A stretch of 64,000 bases of DNA from Stenogyne calaminthoides (GCA_037126765.1 JBBCBC010000026.1:6168037-6232036); one strand, 5' to 3'; shown: positions 12,301 through 24,482, numbered from the stretch's first letter. A program made the numbers and translations. Notes: a model not told the origin generated them from the sequence alone.

Positions 12301-13471
12301 GCCGAGGTAATAAATCTTACTGACGGGAATAATATTTTCTTGGACAATTAACTATGGGACCTAGCAGTTGAAGGGCAATATGTTTTCAATTTGGCAAATG
12401 TAGGTCATTAATTTTTTTTCCGCAGATTATGCCCGTAAAAAATCAATTTTTGCACATTTAGGCCTAAATGTGCGAAAATTAATTAATGGCCTAAATGTGC
12501 GAAAATTAATTTAATTACCTGTGTTTGCCAAACTGGAAACATATTGTCCTTCAAGTTCTTACCCCCATAGTTACGGTCCTAAAAAAATATTATTCCGTTT
12601 GTTTGACAACCATTATGTCTAAACGAGCAACTAGTTCTTTTGCTGATACTGATAATGTTAAAAACATTTTACCTGCAGGCCAACAACACTATCCCTGTGC
12701 TCTGTGTGGCAAGGAACGTAGCCTGTAATGTCAGAGGTAGTTTTTTCAAGTAAGCCTTTTTTTTTTTTTTTTTAAGCTTCAGTTGGAAGGCCGTCTTATA
12801 GGCTTGACTTTATATTTTTGTTACAGAGATTTTGATGATGGTCTAATGCAACGAATTTCTGAAGTTGCATATGAAGATGATAGTAAAGACTTGCCTTCTG
12901 TACCTGATGTTGCCAATTACTTGGTTTCAGAGGTTAGTTTGATTTTAGACTTTGTTTCCATGTTCTCACTTCCAAAAAAATGGAATTAGAATTTGCCTTT
13001 TTTCTCCAAGAAATACATTTTCCTCTTCCAGGAAAAGGTTTTATAGAAATTCTTATATTCCTTCTTTTATTGCGTAGGGTGATCCATCGGATCCAAATGG
13101 AAACAAAGATTCAGTTCGTTTTGATGGAATGGCAGACGCGGAGGTGGGAAGGAGATTGAAGGTAATTTTTATTTGATTTTTTTAAAATTATTTGATCTTT
13201 TGATGTCGAGATAAGGGAATGCCAAATTGCCAAGATGTGTGTGCGTATATGTTTTAACATCAACTTGACTATCTAAAACTTTCAGGAGGCAACACAAGCT
13301 ACTTCAACAGGTCCTAAGCCAACGATGAATTTAGATCCAAGAATTGCCTCTGCTCTCCATCATGCAGTAACATCAGCCTCCTTTGCTGTTCATCCGCCAA
13401 CCATTCAAGGGCCAGCAATACCTTTTTTAAATCAACAATTACCTCAACTTACAAAAATTCTTAATTTATAA
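9397..13471 (+). CDS. CPL1: Open N-terminal part of CPL1 copy A (514 codons, exons 1-8, then stop)
   Basis: Spliced exons 1 to 8 stay open from ATG 9397 to TAA 13469-13471, giving 514 residues. This covers the whole FCP1-homology catalytic region: DLDET, the RxKRFEVFVCTMAERDYA segment in exon 3, VIDDRLKVWDEKD in exon 4, and the VARNVACNVRG/DFDDGLM segment in exons 5-6. It would lack the conserved EEGEVPESELDPDTRR block, both dsRNA-binding domains and the C-terminal basic motif. In copy B the stop codon position is GAA, which identifies the change as G to T. If transcribed, the message carries a premature stop with many exon junctions downstream and should be a target for nonsense-mediated decay. 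Confidence 0.7.
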
Positions 13472-13603
13472 AAACCCTTTCACAGTTCTCCCGCCCGCGA
13501 AGAGGGGGAGGTACCCGAATCTGAATTAGATCCCGATACAAGGAGGAGACTCCTTATTTTGCAACATGGTCAAGACATGAGAGAGCACCCTCTAAATGAT
13601 CAG

Positions 13604-14760
13604 GTTCCTGCACACATATATTTAAAATATATTCATTTGTAGAATATTGATATAATTTAAACATTTTATTATTAAATTAAGGAGTGTTATCAAGTTGGGG
13701 CTTGAAGACTGATAATATTATCAATTGGGGGCTTGGAAGATTTTTCCTATCGATTCAAGACCTGAAAAATTGGAAACTATCAACTGGGGATTTGAAAGAT
13801 AGAGCTACCAGTTTAGAACTCACATATTCTAAGACCATGTTTGACATCTTATACTTTCTAGTTATCCAACAATTGATATTTTTTATAAATCACAATTCCA
13901 AAAAAATAAAAAGATATTAATTTCACCTGAGTGGAAAAAATTAGAAAAGAAAGTAGAAAGGAAAAAAATAATTTAGTTACATTAATAAATAAGGATATTC
14001 TCCGTGTTGACTAATATTTTGTTTCAAAATGTTTGCCGTTTTAGCATTTTCCACATTTGTCTCTATTATATCCCTCCCTAAAATTTGTCCTTAATTTGGC
14101 ACTTGTTCCTCTTTCCCCTCTCTCCCCCTCTCTCTCGAGAATTAATTGGTATCCCATATATAGTTGGCAAAATAAAGGGGTATATCTGTAAAAAAAAATT
14201 GTTCCTTAATTCTATAAAAAATATCAAAATCGGCAAACATTATAAAACGAAGGGAGTAAACTACAAACATGATCTTAATATTTACACTTAAATTGATAGT
14301 TTCTACCTTTTAGGCCCCACATTGAAAGTTTCCTATTTTTGAGGTCCTAAATCAATATGAATAATCTTTCAGATCCTAAATTGATAGTGTTAGTAACTTT
14401 CAGGCCCTGCCAGACAGTATTCCTAAAACAGATATATTTGAAAAAAATGGGGACCAAATTATCTTCCTAGTCATATCGATAAGAAGGTTAAAGGAAAAAA
14501 AAAGCCCCATTAGCGCCAATCGGATATTTTAAATAAAAGAAAATAGGAAAAGTTGGTCACATCAGATTTTACCTGATGGTTTACCTCTATAGCTGGTTGC
14601 TGGACCAAAATATCTAATTTGTGACTATTTTCAATTTGTGAATGTTGACAAGATGTGAAACCGGAACAGGAATAACTTACCAGACTAAAAAATCTATTTT
14701 TCCTATATTGGATTATAGAGTTTCATGTTTCCATCGTGCTGATTTACCTAAAATGATCAG
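13604..14760 (+). other. CPL1 intron 8 (copy A), bounded by an 18-bp direct repeat that contains both splice sites
   Basis: The exon 8/intron junction and the intron/exon 9 junction both lie within AAATGATCAGGTTCCTGC (13594-13611 and 14751-14768). The donor is the GT of the first copy (CAG|GTTCCT, a poor consensus) and the acceptor is the CAG of the second. The interior has blocks of about 30 bp related to ATCAATTTGGGGCCTGAAAG: forward copies at 13690-13810 and inverted copies at about 14290-14430. Retention would bring an in-frame TAG 12 codons into the intron. Confidence 0.7.
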
Positions 14761-15555
14761 GTTCCTGCTAGGCACCTGTGCAATCGGGACTTAATCAACC
14801 ACATGGTTGGTTTCCTGTTGAAGAACTGAACCGGGTTTCACCACCCATGCAGTTTAATCCAGAGCCTCTTACTATTGATAAGAACCGGCCTAACTTTCTC
14901 CAACAGAGGCTTCCGAAGGAGGTATTTGGTTTCTCTTTTGTTATTTAGATAGTACAGATGTGAAATAGATTTCATGGTTGATTAGTGATAAGGGGTATGT
15001 ACGAGTGCAGGAACTTCCGCAACAAGATCTAAGATTAAACGAGCCATTCCCTGATTTTCATTCTATTTCTGGTAAGTCATGTGTATGAAAAGAAGCTATA
15101 TTTATCATAGAATCTCCAAGAAAACTAGATACTTGCTGGAAAGCTTTGATTTGGGGTTTTTGCACGTGGCAAATGCTTAGAAAATTCTCACATACAATCA
15201 CAGGAAGTATATTGTTATATATGGATATTTTTCTGTTTTGACATGTTTGTCTTCAAATTGTCTTCTTAGTTCTTATGTCTTTAAGCATAATTTCATGTCA
15301 CCTTCATATTGATTGTTGCCACATCTTTGTTTACTGGCGCAATTTGATTGAATACCTTTTTCCTGTTTCCTCAAATAGGCTAAAGAGGTTACAGGTAACA
15401 AAAGGAACAAAATGAAATAGTTATACAACAATATTGGTGTTACAAAAAGTACCATTTTAAAAGATGAGCTATTGCTTTCAATTAATGTATCATGGTTAAG
15501 TCTCGTGCTTCCAAGTGTAAAGAACCCTTGTGTTAAAATTTGGTCAGGTTTATTA

Positions 15556-15858
15556 CTCCCTCCTTTCCAAACAAGCTTCCCATCTTCCCATTTTGGGCGT
15601 CCCAACACATGCTTCCTATACCATTTTTGGAAACCCATTGACCCCACTACATCAAATAATTATCCCTCTATTTCATTTTATTTACATCAATTGCCACCGT
15701 TTTTACTCTTATTTATCCTCACTTAACTTTATTCTCTCTCTTCAATCACATCAATTGTACTACACCTCACATCACTTGTACCACAACACATTTTATATTA
15801 ATACTCCTTAAATTCCGCGAATTCTTCCCATGAGAAGCTTGTTTTGGGACGGAGGGAG
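15556..15858. mobile_element. Stowaway-like MITE in CPL1 intron 10, copy A
   Basis: Inverted termini CTCCCTCCTTTCC and GGGACGGAGGGAG are flanked by TA (15554-15555 and 15859-15860). Subterminal AAACAAGCTTCCC pairs with AGAAGCTTGTTTTGGG. It is about 303 bp, non-coding, in the intron between exons 10 and 11. Confidence 0.8.
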
Positions 15859-18800
15859 TAAAACAGTAGGAACTAGATAGTATGATTATATGAGAAGCTC
15901 ATGTCCCTGATTTCAACGTACTGCTACATCTGTTTATGGCCAAGAGTTTTTTGTTGGAATGCCAAAGTTACTGAACTTCAGATGTCATTAAAGTCCTATC
16001 CTTAATTTACTTCTTAAAAATGCACAAATATATTACTATGATTCGTATTGAGTAAATGTCCATATTGAGCACCATGAGACCTCTTAACAGTTTCCCCATT
16101 GGAATGGAAAGTTGAGAAAGACTTTTGTAAACAAATCGAATTGTATATGAGATTATTTTTGGAATTTTACATTTAATGATTTAATAAGCTCTGATGTTTC
16201 GAGTGCCGCACAGTTTTTTATCTAAAGAATATTATTCTATCTTTAAGCATAGAATTTTATATTCTCTATCATATTATTTTTGCTTCTATTTCTTTTGGCA
16301 ACTTTATAGAAATCAAGGTTCAGATTCAGCTTATTTTATATCAATAAACATAAGTATTGGTTATATGTAACACGTGTTTTGATTTTGAAGGTGGGAATAG
16401 TCCCATGCTGTTGTCTTCACCAAACAAGGATATTGATCTTGAAACTGGACAAATGAATCCATGCAGTCTAACCTCTGTTGAAGCTTTATGGGACATTGCT
16501 ATAAAGTGTGGAACAAAGGTGAAACTTCAGTTGATTCCTTTTTTGTATTTTTCATCCAAACTGTCTTTTCCTGAGATGGTTGCATATTTCATAGGTGGAT
16601 TTCAAGCAAACTCTAGTATCAAGCACAGAACTGCAGTTCTCTGTAGAGGTGAGTGCAGACTCTTCTCTTATTGATATCAATTGAAAACTAAATAATTATG
16701 ATCCAAGTTCAATAAGATTTTATAAATTTGTTGTCTTGTGCAGGTTTTGTTCGCTGGGAAGAAAATTGGAGAAGGAACGGGTAAAACAAGAAGGGGAGCA
16801 CAGTGCCAGGCTGCTGATGGAGCTCTTTTTTATTTGGCCAGTAATGTACAAATGCTAACGCCCTGATTGAGTTTAAGTTAAATTGGTCTTCTAAATATTA
16901 ATGGGCGTTGTGCCTCTTCAGTGGTACTCCTATTTGTTGAATAAAATGAAACTATGGTGAGGGGAGTGACTTTGAAGATGAGGCAATTGAAAGTGACCAT
17001 GGGATTTTGATGAGGAAAAGAATGATGATGACTATGTTGAGCTTAATGATTATGATTCTACCTAATGAAACATGCTTTAGGAATTGTACTCTACTTAGTA
17101 TAGTTAGTAATTTTGGTTTTATATTTTCTGTACATGTTTTATCATTTTAATTCTTTTTAAAATGGGTTTAGCAATATGCTGAGAAAGTTCATGTTTGCCA
17201 TCTATGAATGCATTTTATCTTGGATTTAAAGAATGTTGGCGTCTAGAATGTGACTTATAATCTTTATTGTAACATTTTTTTAAAAAAATCTTTTATATCT
17301 TACTTTAAAAAACAGGCTCCAGGAGCCCTTGCCACCTTGCTGCGCCTTTCACCTTTAATAGCTATGTGACTATGTCTTTTAAGTTTGAAAGATTATAAAC
17401 CAAGATTGCTACTTGTGCCAATATTTTTTTTTCTTGAGGAAGTTAGATGATTGGGCCATTAGATTTGCAGTTATGGTATTTTCTGGTTTGGTGTGGCCAC
17501 AAACTTGTTATATAGGGAGTAACAATTTTGTTTTATTTATTCAGGAGGAACGTAATTCGCTCGTTAGCTATAATGAAAGGCATTATGCTTAAGATTACAA
17601 AACTATAAGATTTGGAAATTGCATGATAACACGTGGTGACACTACCAATTAATAAATTCTTATAGAAAGATAGATTTGTTTACTTCTTACTGTTATTTGG
17701 TAAACAAAAAAACAGGACTTAGGTTTCCTAGCATTGTAAGTCACAATTTAAACAAAATCTGGTAAAACTGGGTCAACTTGTCACTTGAATATTAGCTGAT
17801 TTTAAGTCTTAAAATTGGTGAATTTTGTGGATGAGTGCTAATTCACTGTTGAGTCACTATTTTGTATGCAGATAAATTCTTGTCTCAGCCCAAATCTGAT
17901 TTCAGCTACACACCTAAGGAGGAGTTTGTAGCATCAAGATCATCAAGGATTGTAGACCCTCACATTGAAAACTCCAAGAGGTTGATGAGTCCAATATCTG
18001 CTCTTAAAGAATTAGTAAGCATCACAAATTAAATGTCTACACATTAATGCTTTAATTTCATGATTGTGATTGACATAATTTTTGTTTTCAATTCTTCAGT
18101 GCATCATGGAAGGTCTTGGTGTTGCTTTTCAAACACGACCACAGTTTTCCTCTAATTGGGGCCACAGAAATGAAGTGTGCGCTGAGGTTAGTGTTTGCTC
18201 TGGTCTATAACTGCATACAAAAATGACATCTTTTTATTAATGGATGTCTTAAAGTTATTTCTGGGAAGTTTCTTTCTCACGTGTTCTAGAGATTGCTGAT
18301 CTGCGTGCTTTGAGTTCTGTTAGATTCTTAGCATCGTTATTATATGTTTTCATGTAGATCTACTTCTGTTATGTCTTAAACTTCGAAGATTAATTGTGAA
18401 ATGTCTTATTACTTAAGTGTAACTATGTTTAACTGCTTCTGATTTGTAAGTAGAGTTACTAGCTTGGGGGTTTTAGTTCTAGAAATTAAAGCCTCTTGTT
18501 CTTCAGATTCGTGCCTTTTGATTTTTTTTTTTGGTTTTGTTGGGAATATCTAGATCATTTTTCTCCTGCTTAGATTCTGTTTCTGATATTGGATCCTATG
18601 TCTTCCTTTATCCAAAAGAAAAAAAAATGGGAAGATTACTTTTTAGTTAACTGTTCTCTCCCCTTTTGGCATTTTAGGTTGAAATAAATGGTCAAGTATT
18701 GGGCAAGGGAATTGGGCTAACCTTGGATGAAGCCAAATCTAAGGTGCCATTTTTTCGCAATTGAATTTCATGCCATTTATCTTAAAAGTCGGTCACTTTT

Positions 18801-18970
18801 AAAAAATGTAAATTATTTAATTTAGGCTGCTGAGAGGGCTCTTGGTGCTGTGAAATCCATGGTTGGTCAGTTTCCTTACAAACGTCAGGGTTCTCCAAGG
18901 TGAGTGGTGGCAATAATATATTTATTCAGCTACCTATGTGTGTGACATTTATTTGGATATTTTATATATA

Positions 18971-19570
18971 TGTGATGATAATTAGAAATCGGGGGCGCCG
19001 GGTGCGGTCCCACACACGCACCCAATAGCGGAGGAGACTAACCACGCCCCTAGTGAGGTTCCATCCTAAAACCAATTGGTGATAGGAGTAGCCCACTAGG
19101 TTTATAAGCTAGTCTCATTTCTTCTAATATTCCGATGTGGGACAACTCACATGTGAAATCATTTATCATATATTCAACACGCCCCCGCACATGTGAGTCC
19201 TTCGTCAATTCTCTAAACGAAACAGGATCACCCATGCTCCGTCAATTCAACAGTCTCCTGACTACGCGAATTCGACAGCCACTCTGTCAATTCAACAGCC
19301 TCCAGACCTCGCGAATTCGACAGCCACCCGGCACGAGCATGGGGCCCGCTCTGATACCATGTGATGAAAATTAGAATATCACCGTTGATTAGGTGATTGG
19401 AAGAATTCCACTATAAATAAGGATACAATTACAACAATAATGACCAAGAATTAATGATCAATAATGACCAAGATCTAATCTATTAATTACATATTAATGA
19501 CCAATAATGACCAAGATCTAATCTATTAATTACATATTAATTATCCTTAATATATAAATTAATTATCCTT
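18971..19570 (-). mobile_element. TRIM-like LTR retroelement relic inserted in CPL1 intron 17, copy A only
   Basis: Copy B has an uninterrupted (AT)n tract here (61107-61124), so this roughly 600-bp block was gained in copy A or lost from B. TGTGATGA(A/T)AATTAGAA occurs at both 18971 and 19360. The latter directly follows GCTCTGATACCA (19348-19359), the complement of a tRNA-iMet primer-binding site, so the element reads on the minus strand. The interior has a TCCGATGTGGGACAA motif typical of plant LTRs and two imperfect units containing CGCGAATTCGACAGCCAC. No protein is coded. The left LTR copy is mostly missing. Confidence 0.65.
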
Positions 19571-19834
19571 AATAATATATATATATATTGGAGCTTTTTA
19601 GGTCGAATTTATTTTTAGCTGTATCTATTGAACAATATTAGTTTTTCCCAGTTACATGGTGCACAAAAGTGTTGCTCCCTAGTTTTTACAGAGATGTGAT
19701 TATGTTTGTAAATTGACCACCCTTGATTTTTAATTGTGATGTTCAGATTTATGCAGCAGGAGGCACCAAATAAGAGACTAAAACCAGAAGCTTCTCGAGT
19801 TTTATATCGAGTACCATCCACCCGCTACCCTTAA

Positions 19835-20850
19835 ATAAACAACCTCTCTACATGCGTTTTTTCCCGTGTATAGCACAGGAATTATACAACTTGGCTCTAC
19901 CAGTTGACCAAGATATGCTCGATTGGGCTTTGCTACACCGATTCATGGCACTGATCAGATTTACAACAAGAGGCATATGCTAACTTGAGTATTTAAATTC
20001 TAGGATGAAGTTGCCAAGTTTTGTTTCAATGAACTGTAGATATATCAATTGTGATTAAAAATGTTGTATGTTTTCTTTAAAATTAAGGATGAGCTAGCTA
20101 GCTGCTGTTATTTTTAAGCAAGCTAGTGTGGACTTTACTTTTCGGGTATTTCTCCCAACAATTCTTTTTCTATTTTAATTCTTCAAGGTGACATGGTTGT
20201 TGTATTACTAATGCACATTGTTTTGCATTCTTTAATGCGTTGGATCTAATTATGATTTGTCGAAGTAGGATGAAGTTTTGTTTGCTTTTTTCATCTGAAT
20301 TTTTTTCAATGTTGGCTATAGAGGCAAAATTAGTAGTAATAGGCTTGTTGCAATTAAACGCTTCTCAAGTCCTCAGTTTGTGGTTAGTTTTCTTTATGGA
20401 GATTCAGTGTAAAGAAATTGTATCTTTAGTATAAAAAGTTGCATGGTTTTAAAATGCACGATGAGCGCATGGTGCACCTGGACGCATCAAGACTTGGCCT
20501 TGTTTCTGGTTTTGGAATATATGATTTCTGCTTGCTCTCGTACTTTTAGATTAAAAAGCAGGGCCTACTAGCTAGTTGCTGATGCATTGCTGTAATTTCA
20601 CTGTAAGTTTATTAATTTAGTCCCACCTCTGAATAATATATTTACAGCGATGATCTTGAGATAATTGTTTGTGCTTTACTTAAGTTTCTGATGAGTGATA
20701 TGACAACTGCGGATGCAGGAGAAGGTTTCTTTATTAGCAAGTTTGCACTATTCCAAAGTTAGCACAAGATTGCAGCCGCTAGGCACACAGTCCGACACGA
20801 TGGAACGGGGCATTCAGTGAATGCGCCCGGTAATGAAATCAATGCTCGTG
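19835..20850 (+). other. CPL1 3' flank, copy A
   Basis: An AATAAA begins one base after the stop codon, and several other AT-rich polyadenylation-like words follow. It is nearly identical to copy B (61371-62290) up to about 20440, then diverges in patches. No other gene is visible. Confidence 0.5.
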
Positions 20851-21032
20851 TAAGAATTACGTCTTAGGAAGAGGAGACTCAACAAGTGTATAATATTGTG
20901 GGCTGGGTTATCCTCTGGGCTGCCAATTTCATCATTGGGAGGAAGATGAGGCCAATAAGTGTATAATAAAATGTGGGTAGAGTTTTTGTTGTTAGCGGGT
21001 TTTGAACCCATGACAATGGCATGAGCCTAGAG

Positions 21033-21044
21033 GCTCTGATACCA
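21033..21044 (-). other. Primer-binding-site motif of a truncated LTR element
   Basis: GCTCTGATACCA is the complement of the usual TGGTATCAGAGC site. TGTAAGAATTTCG directly after it resembles an LTR end, and GTAAGAATTACGTC recurs at 20851. The A/B duplication ends about 50 bp further on. Confidence 0.5.
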
Positions 21045-21092
21045 TGTAAGAATTTCGTCTCACCTAAAAGTTCAAGCTTATGAAGAGGTGAA

Positions 21093-21904
21093 CCCAATTG
21101 CATTTCCCACCCACTAGGGAATTTTGGATGTCCTATAACAGCTTCAACCCTTCCTCCACTATCTAGCATAACCATCCATGTTCTTCTCCCTTTTCACTCT
21201 TACAATTTGCAACCACTTGACTGGTTGACCGCACTGTCGAGTGCGATAAAAATATACCCTTGTCTACTCTGCTAAATCGTAGTAGTGATAGGTAAGGGGT
21301 CAATCCAAAGGGAATGTAAAATAATTATTATGCTAACTAAATGGATTTAATGGAAACTTACTCAACAAACAAATAGGGGGTGTTTGGATTGGTTTTCTAA
21401 ATACTACTGAAACAAAATCAAAATAACTAAAATAACAAATAAAATCAATCAATAAAAGGCTTCCAATTCACAGTTCATTCATCCCTCAGTTCTAATTATA
21501 TTAATTAAATATAACGTCTGATTCTTCTTGCTCATAGACTAATGTCCCTCAATAAACAACAAGCTATGTTTATCGGTATTCCCCCTTAATTATGTTCAAT
21601 TGAAACAAGCTCTTCAACAAACCTTTTTAGCCGAACAGTCTAGATACGATCTAAATTTAATTCGGCGAAAGCATTAAACTCTAGGATAAAGGACAAATAA
21701 ATTCCCAAATACGCAAGCTCGATTCGAAAGAATTCGATTTATATCACCCTAGCAAAATATTACTAGTTGCTACCAATTGCCATAAATTCATAACAATTAC
21801 GGATTATAAATTATGAACTGGCATGCATGTAATAATTAAATAATCTTGGTGATCAATTTAAATTAAATAATCAAGCATGAAAGAAAATAAAACAGATGAG
21901 TTTA
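21093..21904. repeat. Copia-flanking repeat, first copy
   Basis: Almost identical to 39057-39861. It contains GAGTGCGATAAAAATATACCC and AGGGGTCAATCCAAAGGGAATG, words that recall LTR-retrotransposon flanks, but I cannot assign a family. It joins the truncated copia RNase H at about 21905, cutting off the end of that domain. Confidence 0.7.
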
Positions 21905-22720
21905 AATTATCTTCTGTGGGAACACGTTCTAACTCTATTTCTCCTCTAGCGATTATCTCTCGTATTAAGTGATAACGTCTCGGTACATGCTTGTTTCTGT
22001 TATTGGATCTCGGTTCCCTTGCTTGTGCAACCGCACCAGTAATGTACTCAACTTCGGTTGTTGAATCCATGGTTGTCTCTTGCTTGGAACTATTACAACC
22101 AACTGCCCCACCATTGAGAGTGAAAACATAACCTGTCTTTGACTTGTAATCATCACAGTCGGACTGGAAACTGGCGTCAACATACACAGTTCCAACTAGT
22201 TCTGACTGTCCACCATAGACAAGAAATCAATCTTTAGTACGTCTAAGGTACTTCAGAATGTTCTTGACAGCAATCCAGTGAGGTTCACCTGGATTCTGCT
22301 GGTATCTACCAGTGATGCTGACAGCGAAGGCCACATCAAGCCTAGTGCAAGTCATGGCGTACATGATGGAACCAATTGCAGATACATATGGTACATCCTT
22401 CATGTGCTGGATATCAGCTTCTGTGGAAGGACAATCCTTCTTTGATAGCTTTATCCCAAGACATGTCGGTAGAGAACCTCTCTTAGAGTTCCTCATCGTA
22501 AATCGCTTTAGCACCTTATCTACGTAGGTGGACTGTGACAGCCCCAACATCTTCTTGGATCTATCCCTGTGGATCTTGATCCCTAAGATGCAGCAGACTT
22601 CACCAAGATCCTTAATCATGAAGGTCTTTGATAACCAATCTTTCACGGACTGCATAAGCGGGATATTGTTTCCTATAATCAATATTGTTGATGTTGCACG
22701 AATGTTGTTCCAGATGTTGG
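21905..22720 (-). pseudogene. Copia pol relic: reverse transcriptase C-terminus and RNase H, truncated at both ends
   Basis: On the minus strand, the region 22690-22227 encodes the later part of a Ty1/copia reverse transcriptase (LSKTFMIKDLGEV, LGIKIHRDRSKK, then DVPYVSAIGSIMYAMTCTRLD). An in-frame TGA follows, then RNase H (YVDASFQSDCDDYKS, GYVFTLNGGAV, SSKQETT, EVEYI). The upstream catalytic YxDD region is missing, replaced after IIGNN by sequence with a strong hairpin. RNase H ends abruptly at PTEDNL, where the flanking repeat takes over. The same TGA is present in the 39.8-41.8 kb copy. Confidence 0.82.
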
Positions 22721-22741
22721 ACAACATTCTGCACAACATCA
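22690..22741. repeat. Long imperfect hairpin
   Basis: GATGTTGCACGAATGTTGT on the left pairs with ACAACATTCTGCACAACATC on the right around a short loop. It lies between the copia LTR (minus strand, ending at 22873) and the truncated reverse transcriptase. Confidence 0.7.
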
Positions 22742-22872
22742 TAAATTTGTCCTTTCTCCTAACACTTACTCTGTTTTATTAGATGTGTTTTTCTATGTTT
22801 CCTACATTGCAAGTTGAAGACAATTTCGGATATTGTCAAGCGGTTGCACTGTGGTGGAGTGAGAATAGAAAG

Positions 22873-24482
22873 TGTTGGAATTTAGAGGTACGTAAACACG
22901 TAATACATGCGCAGCGGAAATTAAACTTCACCAACAACGAACAGTTAATTACATAATTAAATACGAGTAAACGTAACCAAAATTCTTACAACAATTCGTA
23001 CACGGATTCCTCAACTATGGTACCCACGTAACAGTCGTTTACTAATCTGCACAGATCTGTCAGCGTTGAATTCCCGAGATGAATTTGCTAGGAAAATCCA
23101 AACTCTAGATTTTATGGAGAAAATATGAAGTGATTCCTTATTTTGTGAATTCCTAAGAGCTTGTATATATGAGGAGACTTAGCTTATTTCCCAAGCTAGC
23201 CCAATTAGGGAAATAAAATCCCTAATCTTGAATTAAATTAATTCCTTTTAATTTAATTCCCTAAATATAAATATCTACGGATTTAAATGCCTTATATGAA
23301 AATCTCTAACATTTATTTCCATATACATTAAATCCTACAATTATATTCCAAATATAATTATTGGGAATTCTTATTTAATTAAATCCAATTTACTTAAATA
23401 TTAATAATAATTAATTCCAAATTAATCTATTATTAATTACTTCTCCATAAATTAAATATTAAATCCAATTTAACATTTAATCAACCAACTATAATTAGTA
23501 AACAACCATTACTTGTTGTGTGACTCATAGGCCCTCATATATCGAGCGATTAGTCAAACTAACGGTCTTAATTGAACCCTAGACAATAAATCAGACATTC
23601 TCAATATATGAGGTATGTTGGCAGGAAATGTGCAACTACCTGTAACTAAAACATGGACTATTACAATTTCCTCCTTTCATTCGCGAATACTCGATTAAGT
23701 CTTGAACATGATGAAGTGTCTATTCAAATAACTTAATCAATTTATCTCTAATCACTAATTGATCATGTATGTCACACTTAGCCACAAAGTCTAAGTTGAC
23801 GTGCATCGGCCGATGACTTAGATCCAATTATGATGAGAAGATGAATATTCTCTCTAAATCCACATTGAGGAATGAATCTTATTCTTGGCTCAACTACCAC
23901 GCACATGCACTTCGTGATGAACCCAATCCAAACTATATCTACCCATAGACGGGTGCAAGCGTCGGTCATGGTCAAAGTTCATCACTCCACACACGTCGTG
24001 CGTATTGACCTCAAGTCAAAGGAGTATCGCATCGCTCCCACTAACTGAGACACCCGTAGACACATATAGTGGAAATACATCAAACGGTTTCTCGGATGGG
24101 TATACCAATACCCTCTAAGGTATTTGTGCATCCATCATGAGATACCTAGTATCTCGTAGTAAGTGAAATCTTACTACACTCTCTAAGAGTATGATGCAGA
24201 TCGCACACCGATCTTCATTGCATCATCAATATCCCATTCTTGATGATCCTTGATCGGGGCTATTTGTGAATCATGCTTAAGTCATTTGAGTTCTCACAAC
24301 CTCAATGACAACAATGACCCATGGGAACACTTGCATGAATAAATGCAAACAATCAAACATAATATTCAAACAAGTGTATTGTCATACATTAATATTAAAT
24401 GAACTCTAATATTAAATCAAACTGAATATCATTGAGTATTATGTCCTTACAATAGATTGTCTCTAGGACACTAACTCTAACA
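22873..24482 (-). mobile_element. Copia long terminal repeat (about 1.6 kb)
   Basis: Read on the minus strand it starts TGTTAGAGTTAG and ends AAATTCCAACA, the TG...CA termini of an LTR. A polypurine tract lies directly before it, so it is the 3' LTR of the copia pol relic at 24526-26686. It is AT-rich and non-coding. No matching 5' LTR is in the window; 1-164 is a fragment of the same LTR. Confidence 0.78.

Larger units (their letters stand above)
9397..19834 (+). pseudogene. CPL1: RNA polymerase II CTD phosphatase-like 1 (CPL1/FIERY2 homologue), copy A, disrupted
   Basis: A nuclear phosphatase of the FCP1 family that removes phosphate from the Pol II C-terminal domain; in Arabidopsis CPL1 affects stress-gene expression and RNA processing. 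Exons: 9397-9648, 10579-11055, 11761-11971, 12149-12306, 12679-12749, 12827-12932, 13078-13161, 13286-13603, 14761-14921, 15011-15071, 16391-16518, 16595-16648, 16744-16840, 17872-18014, 18100-18186, 18678-18743, 18826-18899, 19747-19834. All introns are GT/AG. Unbroken, it would encode 878 residues, somewhat shorter than the Arabidopsis protein. The catalytic DLDET is at residues 139-143 and VIDD ends at 338. A conserved SPAREEGEVPESELDPDTRR block lies in exon 8. Two dsRNA-binding domains are at about 663-727 and 768-842, with a basic NKRLKPE tail. Lesions are a TAA at 13469-13471 (codon 515) and a 1-base deletion in exon 9 (about 14769). Overall sequence favours CPL1 over CPL2. Confidence 0.88.
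168..21092. repeat. Segmental duplication, copy A (LINE + CPL1 unit)
   Basis: This stretch is co-linear with 41844-62541. It holds the LINE relic, nested hAT-type elements, Tourist- and Stowaway-like elements, the 18-exon CPL1 gene and its 3' flank, in the same order and orientation. Exons and introns are almost identical between copies. Intergenic parts carry many small indels. Copy-specific insertions are at 18971-19570 in this copy and at 44711-45021 in the other. The last shared sequence is near 21092, after which a copia-associated repeat begins. Confidence 0.9.
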
